DNA of 64,000 nucleotides from Emiliania huxleyi CCMP1516 (GCF_000372725.1 NW_005200881.1:834850-898849); one strand, 5' to 3'. Counted from the stretch's first letter, positions 46,927 to 58,411 are shown. Notes: generated by a model not told the origin, from the sequence alone. Translations and numbers: made by a program.

Positions 46927-48738
46927 TCAGCATATCTCGACCGGCGAGGTCTCGCCGCATGACATGCGGCTCGAGTCGAGCGGGGAGAGGGGCGAAGAGG
47001 GCGGGGAGAGGCGCGGCGACTTGGCGCGCGCGTCCGCGACGGAGGAATCCTTCTGCTCCCCCTCGATCAGCCGCTTCGAGGCGCGCGCGAGCCCGCACGC
47101 GCCGATGAGCTCTGCAAACGCGACGATGTCGGACGCGTTTTCTCGATCGAGCAGCAGCAGCAGCGCCTGCTCGCAGAGCTGCTCGAGGCGGGTGAGCTGG
47201 TACGCGTTGGCCAGCATCATCAGCTCGAGCGCGTGCGCGGCCGACATCCCGCGAGGCAAGTCGTCCGTGAAGAGGTAGTTGACGAGCGAGCGGAAGGCGG
47301 CGTACGCGACGCCAGGCACCTTGACGACGTCGTCGGAGCACTCGCGCATCCCGGAGGTGAACATGGCGCGGAAGTGGGCGGAGCGCACGCACATCACCGC
47401 CTTGGAGGCGCGCAGCGTCCGCCCCTCCACCTCGAAGACCGCCTCGCCCTCGATGACCGACTCGCTGTCGCCGTCGAGCAGCCTGCGCAGGTCTTGCCGC
47501 AGCGTGGACGGAGCGACGCGGCGCGGCGGCAAGGCGTCGACGGAGAGGTAGCGGACGCACGAGTTGCTGCGGTCGGTGATGAGGAGGGCGGGCCCAATGC
47601 CAGGGAGCAGCGACACGCACAGCCCGCACGGCGAGTTGAACTGCGACTCACTCATCGCCGCCTGCCCCGTCCCGGCCAGCGTCGTCACCTCGCCGGCCAG
47701 AGTGACGCGGCGCACGCAGTGGTTGCCCGAGTCGGCGACATACAGCGTCCCCTCCGAGTCGATCGCGAGGCCGTTGGGCGCGTGGAAGGCGGCGTCCTTG
47801 CCGCTCCCGTCCCGGTGCTTCGCCGCGCCGCACCCCGCTAGCACCGACACCTGCCCGTCGGGCGAGATGGCGGCGAGCGAGTTCGAGTGGTACGACGAGA
47901 CGAAGATGGACACCTGTGGCGGAGGGGGGAGGCGGAGGAGGAAGGGGTCAGGTGAGCGATCCTGGGATCGCACACCCCGGCGGGCGAAAGTGCGGTCTCT
48001 CTCCTTCTCTGCCCTTCTCTGCCCTTCTCGGCTCGCCTCTCCGCAGCCGCTCGACCCCTCGGCGAGGTGGGACGTATCCTCGTGCACCGCGATGCCGTAC
48101 GGAGCGTCGAGCGCGGCCTCGTCCTCGTGGCACGAGAGCGTCGCCACCACGCCGCCCCGTGAGACCACCCGCACGCAGTTGTTTGAGTAGTCGGCGACGT
48201 AGAGGACGTCGTTCGAGTCAATCGCGATCCCACACGGGTTGTAGAAGCTCGCCACCCTCCCCTGCCCGTCGCGGTGCGCCGCGGCGCCGTTGCCGGCAAT
48301 AGTGGTGACGACGCCGTCCATCGTCACGCGCCGAATGCGGTGGTTGCCGCAGTCGGCCACGTAGAGAGTCCCCTCTGAGTCAATCGCAAGCCCGCATGGG
48401 TGCGCAAACGCCGCATCCTGCCCCGCCCCGTCCGCGAAGCCTCTGGCGCCAGAGCCAGCCAGCACGCGCATGCCGCCCTGCTTCAGCACGCAAATCCGAT
48501 GGTGGCCGGTGTCGGCCACGTAGACCTCACCGTTGGCAGAGGCGGTCAGGCCACACGGGTTGAAGAGCGCAGCTCCGCAGTCGCCCGAGACGATGGCCTC
48601 CGGCGAGGGCGGCTGCGTCCCTGCGTCGCACGAGGCAGTGGTGGTGGTGGGCGACTGGCACGGGGAGCGGTGGCGACTGGCGGGGCCGCTGCGGCCGCCT
48701 GGCAGCACCATCACGGCCGAGCCTTCGGTCGAAGCCAT
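46927..48738 (-). CDS. NHL-repeat protein with C-terminal BTB/POZ domain
   Basis: Two exons (48738-48088 and 47913-46927; GT-AG intron of 174 nt that stays open in frame) give 545 residues. Residues about 50-350 hold at least five NHL beta-propeller blades (FNPCGLTASANGEVYVADTG, HPCGLAIDSEGTLYVAD, YNPCGIAIDSNDVLYVAD, APNGLAIDSEGTLYVAD). Residues about 380-500 are a BTB fold (VFEVEGRTLRASKAVMCVRS, MRECSDDVVKVPG, FRSLVNYLFTDDL, MLANAYQLTRLEQLCEQAL). It is likely a Cullin-3 adaptor that uses the propeller to bind a substrate. The first about 65 codons and the promoter are duplicated at 49.7-50.5 kb. Confidence 0.88.
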   Translation of the reverse strand: MASTEGSAVMVLPGGRSGPASRHRSPCQSPTTTTASCDAGTQPPSPEAIVSGDCGAALFNPCGLTASANGEVYVADTGHHRICVLKQGGMRVLAGSGARGFADGAGQDAAFAHPCGLAIDSEGTLYVADCGNHRIRRVTMDGVVTTIAGNGAAAHRDGQGRVASFYNPCGIAIDSNDVLYVADYSNNCVRVVSRGGVVATLSCHEDEAALDAPYGIAVHEDTSHLAEGSSGCGEASREGQRRAEKERDRTFARRGVRSQDRSPDPFLLRLPPPPQVSIFVSSYHSNSLAAISPDGQVSVLAGCGAAKHRDGSGKDAAFHAPNGLAIDSEGTLYVADSGNHCVRRVTLAGEVTTLAGTGQAAMSESQFNSPCGLCVSLLPGIGPALLITDRSNSCVRYLSVDALPPRRVAPSTLRQDLRRLLDGDSESVIEGEAVFEVEGRTLRASKAVMCVRSAHFRAMFTSGMRECSDDVVKVPGVAYAAFRSLVNYLFTDDLPRGMSAAHALELMMLANAYQLTRLEQLCEQALLLLLDRENASDIVAFAELIGACGLARASKRLIEGEQKDSSVADARAKSPRLSPPSSPLSPLDSSRMSCGETSPVEIC

Positions 48739-49337
48739 GGACTTTTGTCGAATCTTCAGAACATCCGGCTGGCGGTTCCACTCTGGTGCTCACGTCTTCT
48801 TTTTTTGCTTGCCGGCACTTAAAATTGGGAACACCTGACCCCTACCTACCTACCTACCTACCTACCCTATGGGTACTACTCGTACACCAACTAAAGTGTG
48901 TAGGTGCGTTGTTGGCAAATCAAGCAAAACAAAAAAAAGGCGGAGGAAAGCGGCGAGTCGCAATTCCAGGGGTCCTTGTGGCGGGCCACCCTGTCCAGAG
49001 AGGCATGGATGCCAATCTAAGGGTCTTTCGACCGAGTCTATGTACTATGATGTGTATGTACAGAGTCCTGGACCTGGTCGTCATGGACTTTTGTTTGACT
49101 TTTGTCGAATCTTATCCTTTCGAGAACACGAACATCAAAACAAAACTCGAACATCCGGCTGGCGGTTCCACTGTGGGGAGGGTTGACATGGCGGAAAATT
49201 TCTTTTTCTGCTGCGAAAATTCCGTGAAGAGAGGGGAAACCCCGACGGGAGGGCCCAGACCTACCCTACCTACCCCGGCATGAGTGCCGGCCAAGCAAAA
49301 AAAGAAGACACCGGAACGCTTCGCTTTTTTTCCACGT
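48551..49337. repeat. Segmental duplication, copy 1 (5' end and upstream of NHL-BTB)
   Basis: Nearly identical to 49735-50504, same orientation, offset 1184 bp at the left edge. It includes the start of NHL-BTB, a (CCTA)n run and about 500 bp upstream. It differs by a short internal insertion near 49136-49152. Inside it the segment TTTTGTCGAATCTT ... ACATCCGGCTGGCGGTTCCAC itself occurs twice. Confidence 0.95.
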
Positions 49338-49734
49338 GTCTAATTCTCTTGTGCGCATCATCTCGCCTCATCTCGCCTCATCTCGCCTCATCTCACCTCA
49401 TCCTCCTCACCCAGGCTACTCGACGGGGGCGGGGGGGGCGGGGCAGATCGGCAGATGAACAGGGGAGGCTGGGGAGGGGGGGGGGTCCACTCTGAAGACT
49501 GCCGACCGGGGGGGGGGGGTTCTCCCACAGGGGTTTTACCCTCCGCTGAGGGTCGGCGCGGCGAGGGGGACTTGAATTCGCCGCGCAACATTCGCCCCCA
49601 GGACCCCCGCCCCCCCCCCCCCGCCATTGGTCCCACCGCCTACCCCTTTCTCTTCGCACCCCCTCCTTGCGCAGTGTCCCCCGCTGTGTGTCGTCGTTAT
49701 CGGGGCACGCTATCTCCTGTCTGGGCAGGGCAAG
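49338..49734. other. Unique spacer between the two duplicated segments
   Basis: About 400 bp with ATCTCGCCTC tandem repeats at about 49368-49398 and several runs of 8-12 G or C. No gene is seen. Confidence 0.6.
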
Positions 49735-49922
49735 CCACACGGGTTGAAGAGCGCAGCTCCGCAGTCGCCCGAGACGATGGCCTCCGGCGAGGGCGGCTGC
49801 GTCCCTGCGTCGCACGAGGCAGTGGTGGTGGTGGGCGACTGGCACGGGGAGCGGTGGCGACTGGCGGGGCCGCTGCGGCCGCCTGGCAGCACCATCACGG
49901 CCGAGCCTTCGGTCGAAGCCAT
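49710..49922 (-). pseudogene. Truncated 5' copy of NHL-BTB
   Basis: A 70-codon frame starting MASTEGSAVM matches the intact gene up to FNPCGL and then runs into unrelated sequence. The propeller blades and the BTB domain are missing. Because the upstream region is copied too, it may still be transcribed. Confidence 0.8.
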
Positions 49923-50504
49923 GGACTTTTGTCGAATCTTCAGAACATCCGGCTGGCGGTTCCACTCTGGTGCTCACGTCTTCTTTTTTTGCTTGCCGGC
50001 ACTTAAAATTGGGAACACCTGACCCCTACCTACCTACCTACCTACCTACCCTATGGGTACTACTCGTACACCAACTAAAGTGTGTAGGTGCGTTGTTGGC
50101 AAATCAAGCAAAACAAAAAAAAGGCGGAGGAAAGCGGCGAGTCGCAATTCCAGGGGTCCTTGTGGCGGGCCACCCTGTCCAGAGAGGCATGGATGCCAAT
50201 CTAAGGGTCTTTCGACCGAGTCTATGTACTATGATGTGTATGTACAGAGTCCTGGACCTGGTCGTCATGGACTTTTGTTTGTGACTTTTGTCGAATCTTA
50301 TCCTTTCGAGAACACGAACATCCGGCTGGCGGTTCCACTGTGGGGAGGGTTGACATGGCGGAAAATTTCTTTTTCTGCTGCGAAAATTCCGTGAAGAGAG
50401 GGGAAACCCCGACGGGAGGGCCCAGACCTACCCTACCTACCCCGGCATGAGTGCCGGCCAAGCAAAAAAAGAAGACACCGGAACGCTTCGCTTTTTTTCC
50501 ACGT
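49735..50504. repeat. Segmental duplication, copy 2
   Basis: Second copy of the 48551-49337 segment. It carries the NHL-BTB promoter and first about 65 codons, but the propeller and BTB parts are absent. Confidence 0.95.
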
Positions 50505-50852
50505 ATAGACCCCGTTATGATGGGTCCCGATCGTCCACCGCTCCCAGCCGTGCTCGCCAAGCATCAGCCGCCGCCGCCACCGAGCGACGCGCCGACAACT
50601 CCTGAGAAGGCAGGCATCAAATGTTAGAAATCGTCCCCAGCTCTGTCGGGCGGGAGCTCGGACAGGGGTGGTAAAGAGATGTAGGGCCTTCCTTAGGTTC
50701 GCCTCTCACACCCTCACTGTCTGACTGTCTGCGACGTGTGCTTCGTGTTTCTTCTTATCAACCCACCTCGAGATCTTGTATGTCAAAACCTATACTCGAG
50801 TGCCTATGAACGGCGCTCATGGAAGGAACGCGGTCGTCGTCACACCTGTGTC

Positions 50853-51322
50853 ATGACATCCACACTCTGGCCGCTCGCGGGCAACGCGCACGGTGCGTGT
50901 CTGGGAGCGGCCCTAAACACGCCGAGCAACGACCTGCTTCCCGGCTTGAGCGAGCTCAGTTGCCAGGACGCGTGCGTGACCGACAGCCTCTGCCACGCCA
51001 CCGGATTCAGCTATCTCGGTGCGCAGACGCAGTGCAGGCTCTTCAAGTCGCCCGTCGTCCGGACCCTCCCTATGAGCGGAGTGTCTTGCCGCCTAAAGCC
51101 GGGTCTTTCTTCCAGCTACATCGGCCCATCGTCAATGAGCCTGTTCTTCGGCCCAGGCTTGGCGCAAGCTCCCGGCCGCCCGCCACCTCCACAGCTGCCG
51201 TGGGCTCTCCCGCCTCCGCCGCCACCCAGCGCCCTCTCTGCAACGCCGTGGTGGCTCCGGTCCTTCCTGCAGGGACCCCGCACGACGGGACCCACCGGAC
51301 AGGCGAGAATTCCGAGGCTCTT

Positions 51323-51360
<38 letters not shown>

Positions 51361-53590
51361 GCTCCCAAACGCAAGCGGGGCGGCTGTGGCCGCTCACCGG
51401 AGCGAGGCGAGGCGCCTGCCGCGTGCAAGGCCCGCTTGTGGCCGAGATCGGGCCGAGATCGGGCCGAGATCGGGCCGCGATCGGGACGGCCTCGTGCCTC
51501 TCTCGGCCGACTCCCCGTCCGCCCATCGCAGGAGGCAACACCGGCAGCTTCGACGAGGTGTGGCAGGTTGGCGAGTTCGCGTGCCAGCAGCAGTGCGCCT
51601 CCTCTTCCATCTGCGTTGCGATCGGCTACTACTTTGCAGGTGCCGCGGGGGGAAGGGTGCGACGGGGGTGGCGTCCGCAGGTAGCATGCCACCCCCGGCC
51701 AGCGTGCCGCCACACACATCCTCCCCCTCTCTCCGCAGGCCGCATGACGCGGTGCGAGCTGCACAAGGACCCCATCTTCTCCATCCTGCCGATGGGGGAG
51801 GCGTCGTGCCGCATCAAGCCCGGCCGCGCCCCCGCCGGCTTCCAAGCCTCGCCCCGCGGACAGATCCAGCCTGCCACCCGCGGCGCCCCCGCCCCTCCTC
51901 TCCCGCTGCCGCCGCCGTCGCCGAGCCCGCCGCCACGCCCGCCGTGGCCGCCCGCATCCCCTCCGTATTCGTCCCCCTCCCCCCCGCCCCCGCCCTACGC
52001 GCCACCGCTGCCGCCGGTCGCCCCTTCGCCTCCAGTCGCCCCCTCCCCGTCGCCGCCGCCGCCCTCGCCGCCCCCGCCCACGTCGCCCCCGCCGCCACCA
52101 CCCGCCTCGCCGCCGCCAGGCGCGCAGCCAGACTCAAGTCGAGCCCCCGCCCACATCCCCTCGGGCTCCCCTCTCGCAACCCCGCGCTCTCCGCCCCCCG
52201 CACAGGAGAGCCGCCGCCGGCACAGCCACCACCGCCACCAAGCACTCCGCCCCACCCTCCGCCGCCGCCGCCTCCCGACCCGCCGGCGGCTCCTCCTCCT
52301 ACCTCGCCACCGCCGACGCCGCCGCCAGCGCCACCGCCTCCATCCCCGCCCCCACCTGTCACACCGCCGCCGGCGTCTCCTCCTCCTACCCAGCCACCGC
52401 CGACGCCGCCGCCAGCGCCACCGCCCTCGCCGCCGCCGAACGACTGCCTCGCCTACGCGCAAGGAGAGGGCTCCAGCTTTGTGCTCTGCACAGGCACGAC
52501 GGCGGCGGGGGTAGCGCGGCACATGCGCCGCGTCGACCTGCGCAACCACAACCTAATGTCCTCCGCCTTCGACGGCGTCGACATGCGCGGGGCCAACCTG
52601 GACAACGCCGACCTGCGCGGCAGCACCTTGTACGACACCAACTTGGCCGGGGCGAGCCTGCGCGGCGCGCGGCTGGCGAAGGTCAAATTGGCGCGCGCGA
52701 ACCTGCGAGGCGCCAGACGGCCTCTCGGGCGCTGTGAGGGCGGCAGCGAGCGCGACAACGGTGAGCGTGTCGCGGTTGTGGCACGCGGTAGGCGCTGACT
52801 TCACCGGCGCGGAGCTCCTCGAGGCTGACTTCACAGCGGCCGTCTTCACCGACGCCGTTTTCCGCCGCGCGCTCATGCGCCGCGTCAGCATCAAGCACAT
52901 TCATGAGGGGGCGCGGGCCATTTTCGACGGCGCCGACTTGCGCGACGCGCAGGTCACCGACAACGAGATGCCCAACAGCTCGTGGGTCGGCACCGAGTTG
53001 CACGCAGTGGCGATGGAGGACACCGGGCTGCAGGGCGCGCGCATCGAGCAGGCCGACCTCTCCGGCGCGCGCTTCGTCGACGTGCGCATGCAGGGGGCGC
53101 TGCTCCTGTCCACCTCCCTCAAAGGGATCAACATGCGCGCCGCCACCGGATGCTGCGCTCTAGGGCCGAGCCGCCGACACGAGCTGACGCGGGGGGGTGC
53201 CTTGCCGACCGCTGTAGGAATGGCCCCGCCGACCTCACTCACATCACCATCTTCAACTCGTCCTTCCAAGACGCCTTTCTGCCCGGAGCTCTGTTCGTGG
53301 AAGCTAATGCTCGTGGCGTCGACTTCTCGGGTGCCGTTCCTGAGCTGTCCGTGCCCGTCCCAGAGGTGCACGCACGTAGCCACGCCCCCATATCCCGAAT
53401 AGGCTCCATCCTTCAGAACTCTGACTTCCGACGCGCAAATGTCGAGCGGAGCTCATTCGCCGGTGCCACGATCACGGACGCGACCTTCGATTTCGCCAAC
53501 GTAAGCCTTACCGATTTTACGAATGCCATTGGGGCGAGCAAGGGCTCCTGGTTTAACATTCAGGGAACTCCGGTGGGCTTGGTACTGTGA
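50853..53590 (+). CDS. Extracellular-type protein: two PAN/apple-like domains, proline-rich region, pentapeptide repeats
   Basis: Multi-exon. An N-terminal PAN/apple-like module (GACLGAALN, CQDACVTDSLCHATGFSYL, CRLFKSP, VSCRLKPG) is followed by a second (FACQQQCASSSICVAIGYYFAG, RCELHKDPIFSILPMGEASC) assembled across introns near 51430-51530 and 51641-51738. Then come about 200 residues of Pro/Ser-rich sequence resembling algal cell-wall glycoproteins. The C-terminal part is pentapeptide repeats (GANLDNADLRGSTLYDTNLAG, then DFTAAVFTDAVF, ANVERSSFAGATITDATFDF), ending GTPVGLVL. Splicing between 52720 and 52800 and around 53160-53240 is uncertain. No signal peptide directly follows the chosen Met, so an upstream exon may be missing. 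Confidence 0.7.
51331..51360 (+). repeat. (GCC)n run
   Basis: Ten GCC triplets inside the first proline-rich stretch of the PAN/pentapeptide gene. They read as polyproline in one frame and polyalanine in another. Confidence 0.9.
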
Positions 53591-54196
53591 GCAGTCTGGG
53601 CAGCAGTGAGGGGTGAGAGAGTTGGGACAGATATGATAGGTATTTGCTCGGTATACTGTTTCCTATTCGACTCTTGCTCATATGTGTTTCCGCAGTTTCC
53701 GCACACCCCGCAGGCGAGAGGCGTTCGCCGTTCCGTGTTCGTTTCCGATTCGGTTCTCACTTCTCTGTCAGTGTCAGTGGTTACTGGTTTCCCCACACAT
53801 CCCCCAGCAGCTCTCCCCCCTGTCGTGCCCCCTCCCCCCTGAGAGACGAAATCTTTGACCTCTCCTTTCTACATACACTACATAGACACATAGGCAAGCG
53901 TAGAAAACTTGAGGATGAGTTCATCAGAGAATTGAGAGGTGTGCGAGAGAAACTCGTCTCTCTCTCCCCGAGGGAAACTCGGCTCTCGCGTCACAGCACT
54001 CAAGGTCTCATGTCGATGCAAAAGTAACGGCCGCCGAGTTGCAGGGCCGTCCAGCTGCTGCCGCACCACGACGTCTCAAGATAGGCGCTCCTGAAGAGGT
54101 GTGAGTCGTCGCCACTTCCCTCCCCCATCCTGCTCAGCGACAGCGTGCAGCTCAGGTCGTGGTCGGAACTCGGATCCACAGCCGCCGCCGTCAACG
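53591..54196. other. Gap between PAN/pentapeptide and metacaspase genes
   Basis: Convergent 3' regions, less GC-rich than the coding DNA. A minus-strand open stretch (54000-54194) has no family match and might be extra 3' sequence of the metacaspase transcript. Confidence 0.45.
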
Positions 54197-55793
54197 CTAT
54201 ATTTCGGGCATGGTGCTGCTGCTGCTGCCGCTGCTGCTATAGCGCATATACCACTCCTGGAGCGCGTCAGTGCTCGTCGTCGCAAGGGCAGGCACCTGTG
54301 TGTACCGCCGGCGCAGCTTGTGCCGCGTCTGCGCGAGCAGGTCGTCGTATTTCAGTTTGTAGTTGTTGTCCTCCAACGCGCCCATGAGCGCCCACGAGAA
54401 CGCGCCGCGTGGGACCCCACCGATCACCGCGTCCGCGCTCGTCTGATTGTCCTGGCAGCCCGACAGTGTCCACACCTGCTTGGTGCTGCCGCCGAGCCCA
54501 CGACTTCGCGGCGCCGCCCGCGGGCGCTTTGCAGCGCGTGAGTCAATCTCCTCCTGTGCTTCGGGAGGCGGCTCCATGTACCTTGGCACGATGTCCTCCT
54601 CGAGCCCCAACTCGCGATTGACGCACAAGTCACCTATCAATGACATGCGTTCTTTGTCTGAAAAGTGGCCGCCCTCCTCGGTCCTCATGGTGGGAGTGGG
54701 TGCTCGTACCCATGGTCGCTGAGTGACAGCAGTCGAAGAGACAGGTAATCTTTGCTCCCTCCGGGATCTGGCTAAAGAAATTTTGCATCTGGTCGTCGGT
54801 GATGACGTATTCCGGAAACCCCTTGGTGCAGTCGGTTGGGCAGAGGCACTCGTTCTTCCCATCGGGCTCCCGCCCTGACCGATCAGGGCACTGGCTGCCG
54901 TGCCCCGAGTAGTGAAAAAATAGCTCGTCGCCGGGCTTGACGCCCTCCACAAGCCACTTCAAAGCCGCCATCATGTTCTTCTTGTTGGGCACCTTGCTCG
55001 AGTCGTTTGTGTCGTCTGTCATCAGCCTGATTTCAGAGGACGAGTAACCGAATTTGGTGGTCAGCACGTTGTACTGGGACTTGACGTCGTTGATGCAGCC
55101 ACGCAGAGGCATTCGAGACCCGGTGTAGTTGATGCCGATCAGAAGCGCCTTCTTCCTCCTACCCGCAGCCGGCTCGGGCGGCTCTGCGGACGCGGTGGCC
55201 TCCTGATACTGCGGTGGCTTGCTCGCGTCGCCCGCGTGGATATCGCCCGATATCTTGATAATCTTTTGCTCGATCTCAAGCTGAGGGCACTGCTTTGCCA
55301 ATTTCCGGAGCAAGCGCTGCAGCTGGGCGTTGGACTTGATGACACCACTGGAATTGACAACGCCAAAGATGGTGAAGAGGGGAATGTGCAGGTATTGCAA
55401 GAATCGAAGGAGTTCATCAGGCTCGATTGCGCCAGATTTGTCCTTGTCCAAGAAGGTCGAGACGGCCTCAATCCTCTCGTCAGAGAAGGCGTCAACGGGC
55501 TTCATCTTCTCCTTATTCTCGCGCACGTACTTGACCAGGTTCCCCGTGATATTGAGAAATGGCTGGCGCCTCCCCATGTCTTCGACGGCTTCAATGAACT
55601 CATTGAGTGAATATGAGGACTTGGCGCCGTGCACCTTGACCGGGCGTCCACACATTGCAGCAAACATCTTGGTCACCTCGCTTCCCGCTAGGCGACCGGA
55701 GCCATCCTTGTCCAGCAGCTCAAAGACCTGCGTCACGTCCCGAGGATCCAAGGCGGGAGCATGCACGTCGAAGAGAGAAGGCTGCGCGCCCAT
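54197..55793 (-). CDS. EF-hand metacaspase
   Basis: Two exons (55793-54710 and 54633-54197; GT-AG intron) give 506 residues. The N-terminal about 130 residues hold two EF-hand loops (DKDGSGRLAGSE and DKDKSGAIEPDE) with acidic ligands at the usual positions. The caspase-like p20 follows (ALLIGINYTGSRMPLRGCIND, His in FFHYSGHGSQ, Cys in LFDCCHSAT). The p10-like region in exon 2 carries WTLSGCQDNQTSADA and GAFSWALMGAL. Both catalytic residues are present. Metacaspases cleave after Arg/Lys and usually need calcium; here calcium could also be sensed by the EF-hands. p20 precedes p10 (type I order). It is 297 bp from the divergent MATE gene. Confidence 0.92.
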
Positions 55794-56090
55794 CGCCGAC
55801 GAACCGCGCCGTCCGGCAGTATGTCGGAAAAACTCTATTATTGGACGGCCGCCCCAATCCGACCCGAGCGCGTCGGAGAGGTGTTAGGAGTGCGATTCGC
55901 TCTAGGGGCTTTCTTGGACCTTCATATCGAAGTATCTCTCTGGCGCTGCGCGCTTGTCTGAGAGGTTGAGGTGCGAGCCCTGGAGGCCCTGGGCATTCAC
56001 AGGTTGAGGAGAATACCTCGCGATTCAGTGTATGATCCCCAGCGCACCGCGATAAATAGTCACTTGTTTCGCCGACTTATCGGCGACAAG

Positions 56091-57707
56091 ATGAAGGACC
56101 CCCTCATGGGGCGCCCCTCCGGGAGCAGCGCATGGGCTGAGGCGCAGGAGCTGATGGCGCTCTCGTGGCCGGTCGCATTTGCCACGCTCGCTCGGCTATT
56201 GATGTACACCACCGACACGGCCTTTATCGGCCATGTCGGAACAAAGCAGCTGAGTGGCGTCACGATGGGTCAGACCTACACCATGATCATGTCCGTGTTC
56301 GTGGAGAGCAACGCTTACGTCCTGAACTCGATCTGCTCGCAGGCAATCGGCGCAGGAAACCCCAAGCTGGCTGGCAACTGGCTTCAGCTCTCACTCGCCG
56401 CGATTGTCGTCTCGTCCATTCCAGTCAGCATCGCCCACTTTTTTTCAGAGCCTGTCGTGCGCTTCATCTCTCCGGGCGATCCGGACGTGGCAAAGTACGC
56501 GCAGGATTTCAACGTCCTTGCCGTCACCTTCTTCGCGCCCACCATCATCTACATGGCCATCCGTCAGTTTTTTCAAGCCATCCAAATTGTGATGCCCGCG
56601 ACGATTGTGTCTGCCGCGACCTTGGGACTGAACGTCTGGCTCAATGCAGCCCTCGTTATGGGCTGGGGCATCCCCGGCTGGGAAGGGCTGGGGCTCAAGG
56701 GCTCTCCCATCGCCACGTTTCTGTCGATGGTGTTCCAGATCGTGGGGTTCCTAGGATTCACCGTCTGGTGGAAGGGCTACCACACGCCATACTGGGGAGG
56801 CTGGTCGATGCAGTCGTTCCGCCGCGATCGCGTGCAGCAGTACCTCGCCTTGGTGGTGCCAATGACCATCGGGAACGCACTTCAGAACTGGGGATTTCAG
56901 GTCATCACCATCGCCTCCGGCCAGCTCGCCACGATCGACATCGCAGCGATGTCCATCTGCTATTCGATTTACGGCATCCTTTGGGCCTTTTACTGGGGCT
57001 GGGGTTTGGCGCTCCAGGTGCGCGTCGGGCAGGCGCTGGGCAACGGAGACGTGTCCGGCGCAAAGCTCGTGGTGCGTGTAAGCTTCATGATCGTCCTCGT
57101 TGTCGTCGCCATCGTCGCGGCGCTCACGCTGGTCTTTCGCCGGCAAATCACGGCTCCCACAGCCCCTCCCACAGCCCCTCCAGCCGCGCTCGGCAACACC
57201 CACTCTCACCTTCACCTCTGGGTTGACCTCTGCCCCGATGCCCCCCCGTCTGCCCCGCTGCAGACCGCTTTTTCAGCCGACGAGGAGGTGCTCGCGCTTG
57301 CGTCGGGCGCGTTGCTCGTCATGAGCGCAGACTACTTTTTCTGCTGCCTTGGCCTGTGCGCCTCCAGCGTGATGGAGGCCATGTGCAGGAACACAGAGAT
57401 GGCGGTGGTGCAGACGTGCGGCATGTGGTTCGTCACCATCCCCCTCTCGCTCTACTTTGCCTTTTCCTGCCCCTTCTTCGCGGACGGCTATCAGATGTAT
57501 GGCCTCTGGGCGGGCGGCGCCACGGGCGAGGCGGTCAAGGCGGCGGTCATGCTGATGATGGTGGCGCGCACCGACTGGGAGGAGATGAGCCGGCTGGCTC
57601 GGATGCGCAACGAGGCGGAGGCGGCCAGCAAGGTGAGCAGTGCTAGCCTCAAGTCGATCCGCAGCCCGCGGCACACACCACGGACGAGCCGGCCGAACCT
57701 CGCCTGA
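56091..57707 (+). CDS. MATE-family efflux transporter
   Basis: About 500-540 residues with 12 predicted membrane helices. MATE proteins export organic cations and metabolites in exchange for H+ or Na+. Signatures are ALSWPVAFATLARLLMYTTDTAFIGHVG, the second-repeat equivalent VVPMTIGNALQNWGFQVITI, and WGLALQVRVGQALGNG. An open stretch of 111 nt (57153-57263), rich in Pro/Thr and ending CTGCAG, interrupts the seventh to eighth helix region and is probably an in-frame GC-AG intron. The start at 56091 was chosen because a short soluble N-terminus then leads into helix 1. It is divergent from the metacaspase gene. Confidence 0.92.
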   Translation: MKDPLMGRPSGSSAWAEAQELMALSWPVAFATLARLLMYTTDTAFIGHVGTKQLSGVTMGQTYTMIMSVFVESNAYVLNSICSQAIGAGNPKLAGNWLQLSLAAIVVSSIPVSIAHFFSEPVVRFISPGDPDVAKYAQDFNVLAVTFFAPTIIYMAIRQFFQAIQIVMPATIVSAATLGLNVWLNAALVMGWGIPGWEGLGLKGSPIATFLSMVFQIVGFLGFTVWWKGYHTPYWGGWSMQSFRRDRVQQYLALVVPMTIGNALQNWGFQVITIASGQLATIDIAAMSICYSIYGILWAFYWGWGLALQVRVGQALGNGDVSGAKLVVRVSFMIVLVVVAIVAALTLVFRRQITAPTAPPTAPPAALGNTHSHLHLWVDLCPDAPPSAPLQTAFSADEEVLALASGALLVMSADYFFCCLGLCASSVMEAMCRNTEMAVVQTCGMWFVTIPLSLYFAFSCPFFADGYQMYGLWAGGATGEAVKAAVMLMMVARTDWEEMSRLARMRNEAEAASKVSSASLKSIRSPRHTPRTSRPNLA

Positions 57708-58411
57708 AGCCGCCCCCGCGTTTTTGGACTACTCGCCGTAGCTCGCGCGTGTCGAGGAACATGAGGGGGTGGCGTGAGATTCTAAGGCGAGTCTTCTAGT
57801 ACCGTGGGTATTTTCTGAATCTGGCCGACGTATGGCGCCCCGCCGCCAGCTGTGGGGGCGCCAGCCGCCACGCGCACGGCCACACGCGGCCCACGCCCCC
57901 AAGGAGCAAGATGCCGCCACGGGGCACGCCCCACTCGCCAAACTGCTAAAACTGGTAACTGCTAGAACTCGCACTGCGCACACTCGGGGCCGCTGACCTG
58001 AGTCTCGTGTGACTTTCTGAGACTGGTGTGGTCTCCCAGCAAACCGCTCACCCGCTCTGGCTGGAGGCCTGGACCTGGAGAGGCTAGTTCCAATTCACTC
58101 TGACACGCTAATCTTGAAAACGCGTCCAACGGAGCTCCGTGTTGCTCCCAGCGGAATCCCCCGCGCTTCCTGCGGCCATGGCCGATGATACTAGTATGAG
58201 AGGTCATCTGGCTACCGCGAGCGCGACTCAACTCGCCGACGTCGTCCGATGATTGTGCCTCAAAGTCAGCCTCCGGAGGCTATCGTGGGGTCGAGCCGGC
58301 GGTAGCCGTGACATGTGGTTCCACCACCCCTCGCAGGCTTTGCCTCTGACCGCCACCGTTCCCAGGCTGCCTAATGGGATGAAAAGGAAGGCTGGGCGAG
58401 CGTATAGAAGC
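57708..58411. other. Gap between MATE gene and inverted repeat
   Basis: 700 bp with no supported gene. The MATE 3' untranslated region lies here. I see no repeats apart from the inverted repeat that starts at 58412. Confidence 0.5.
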
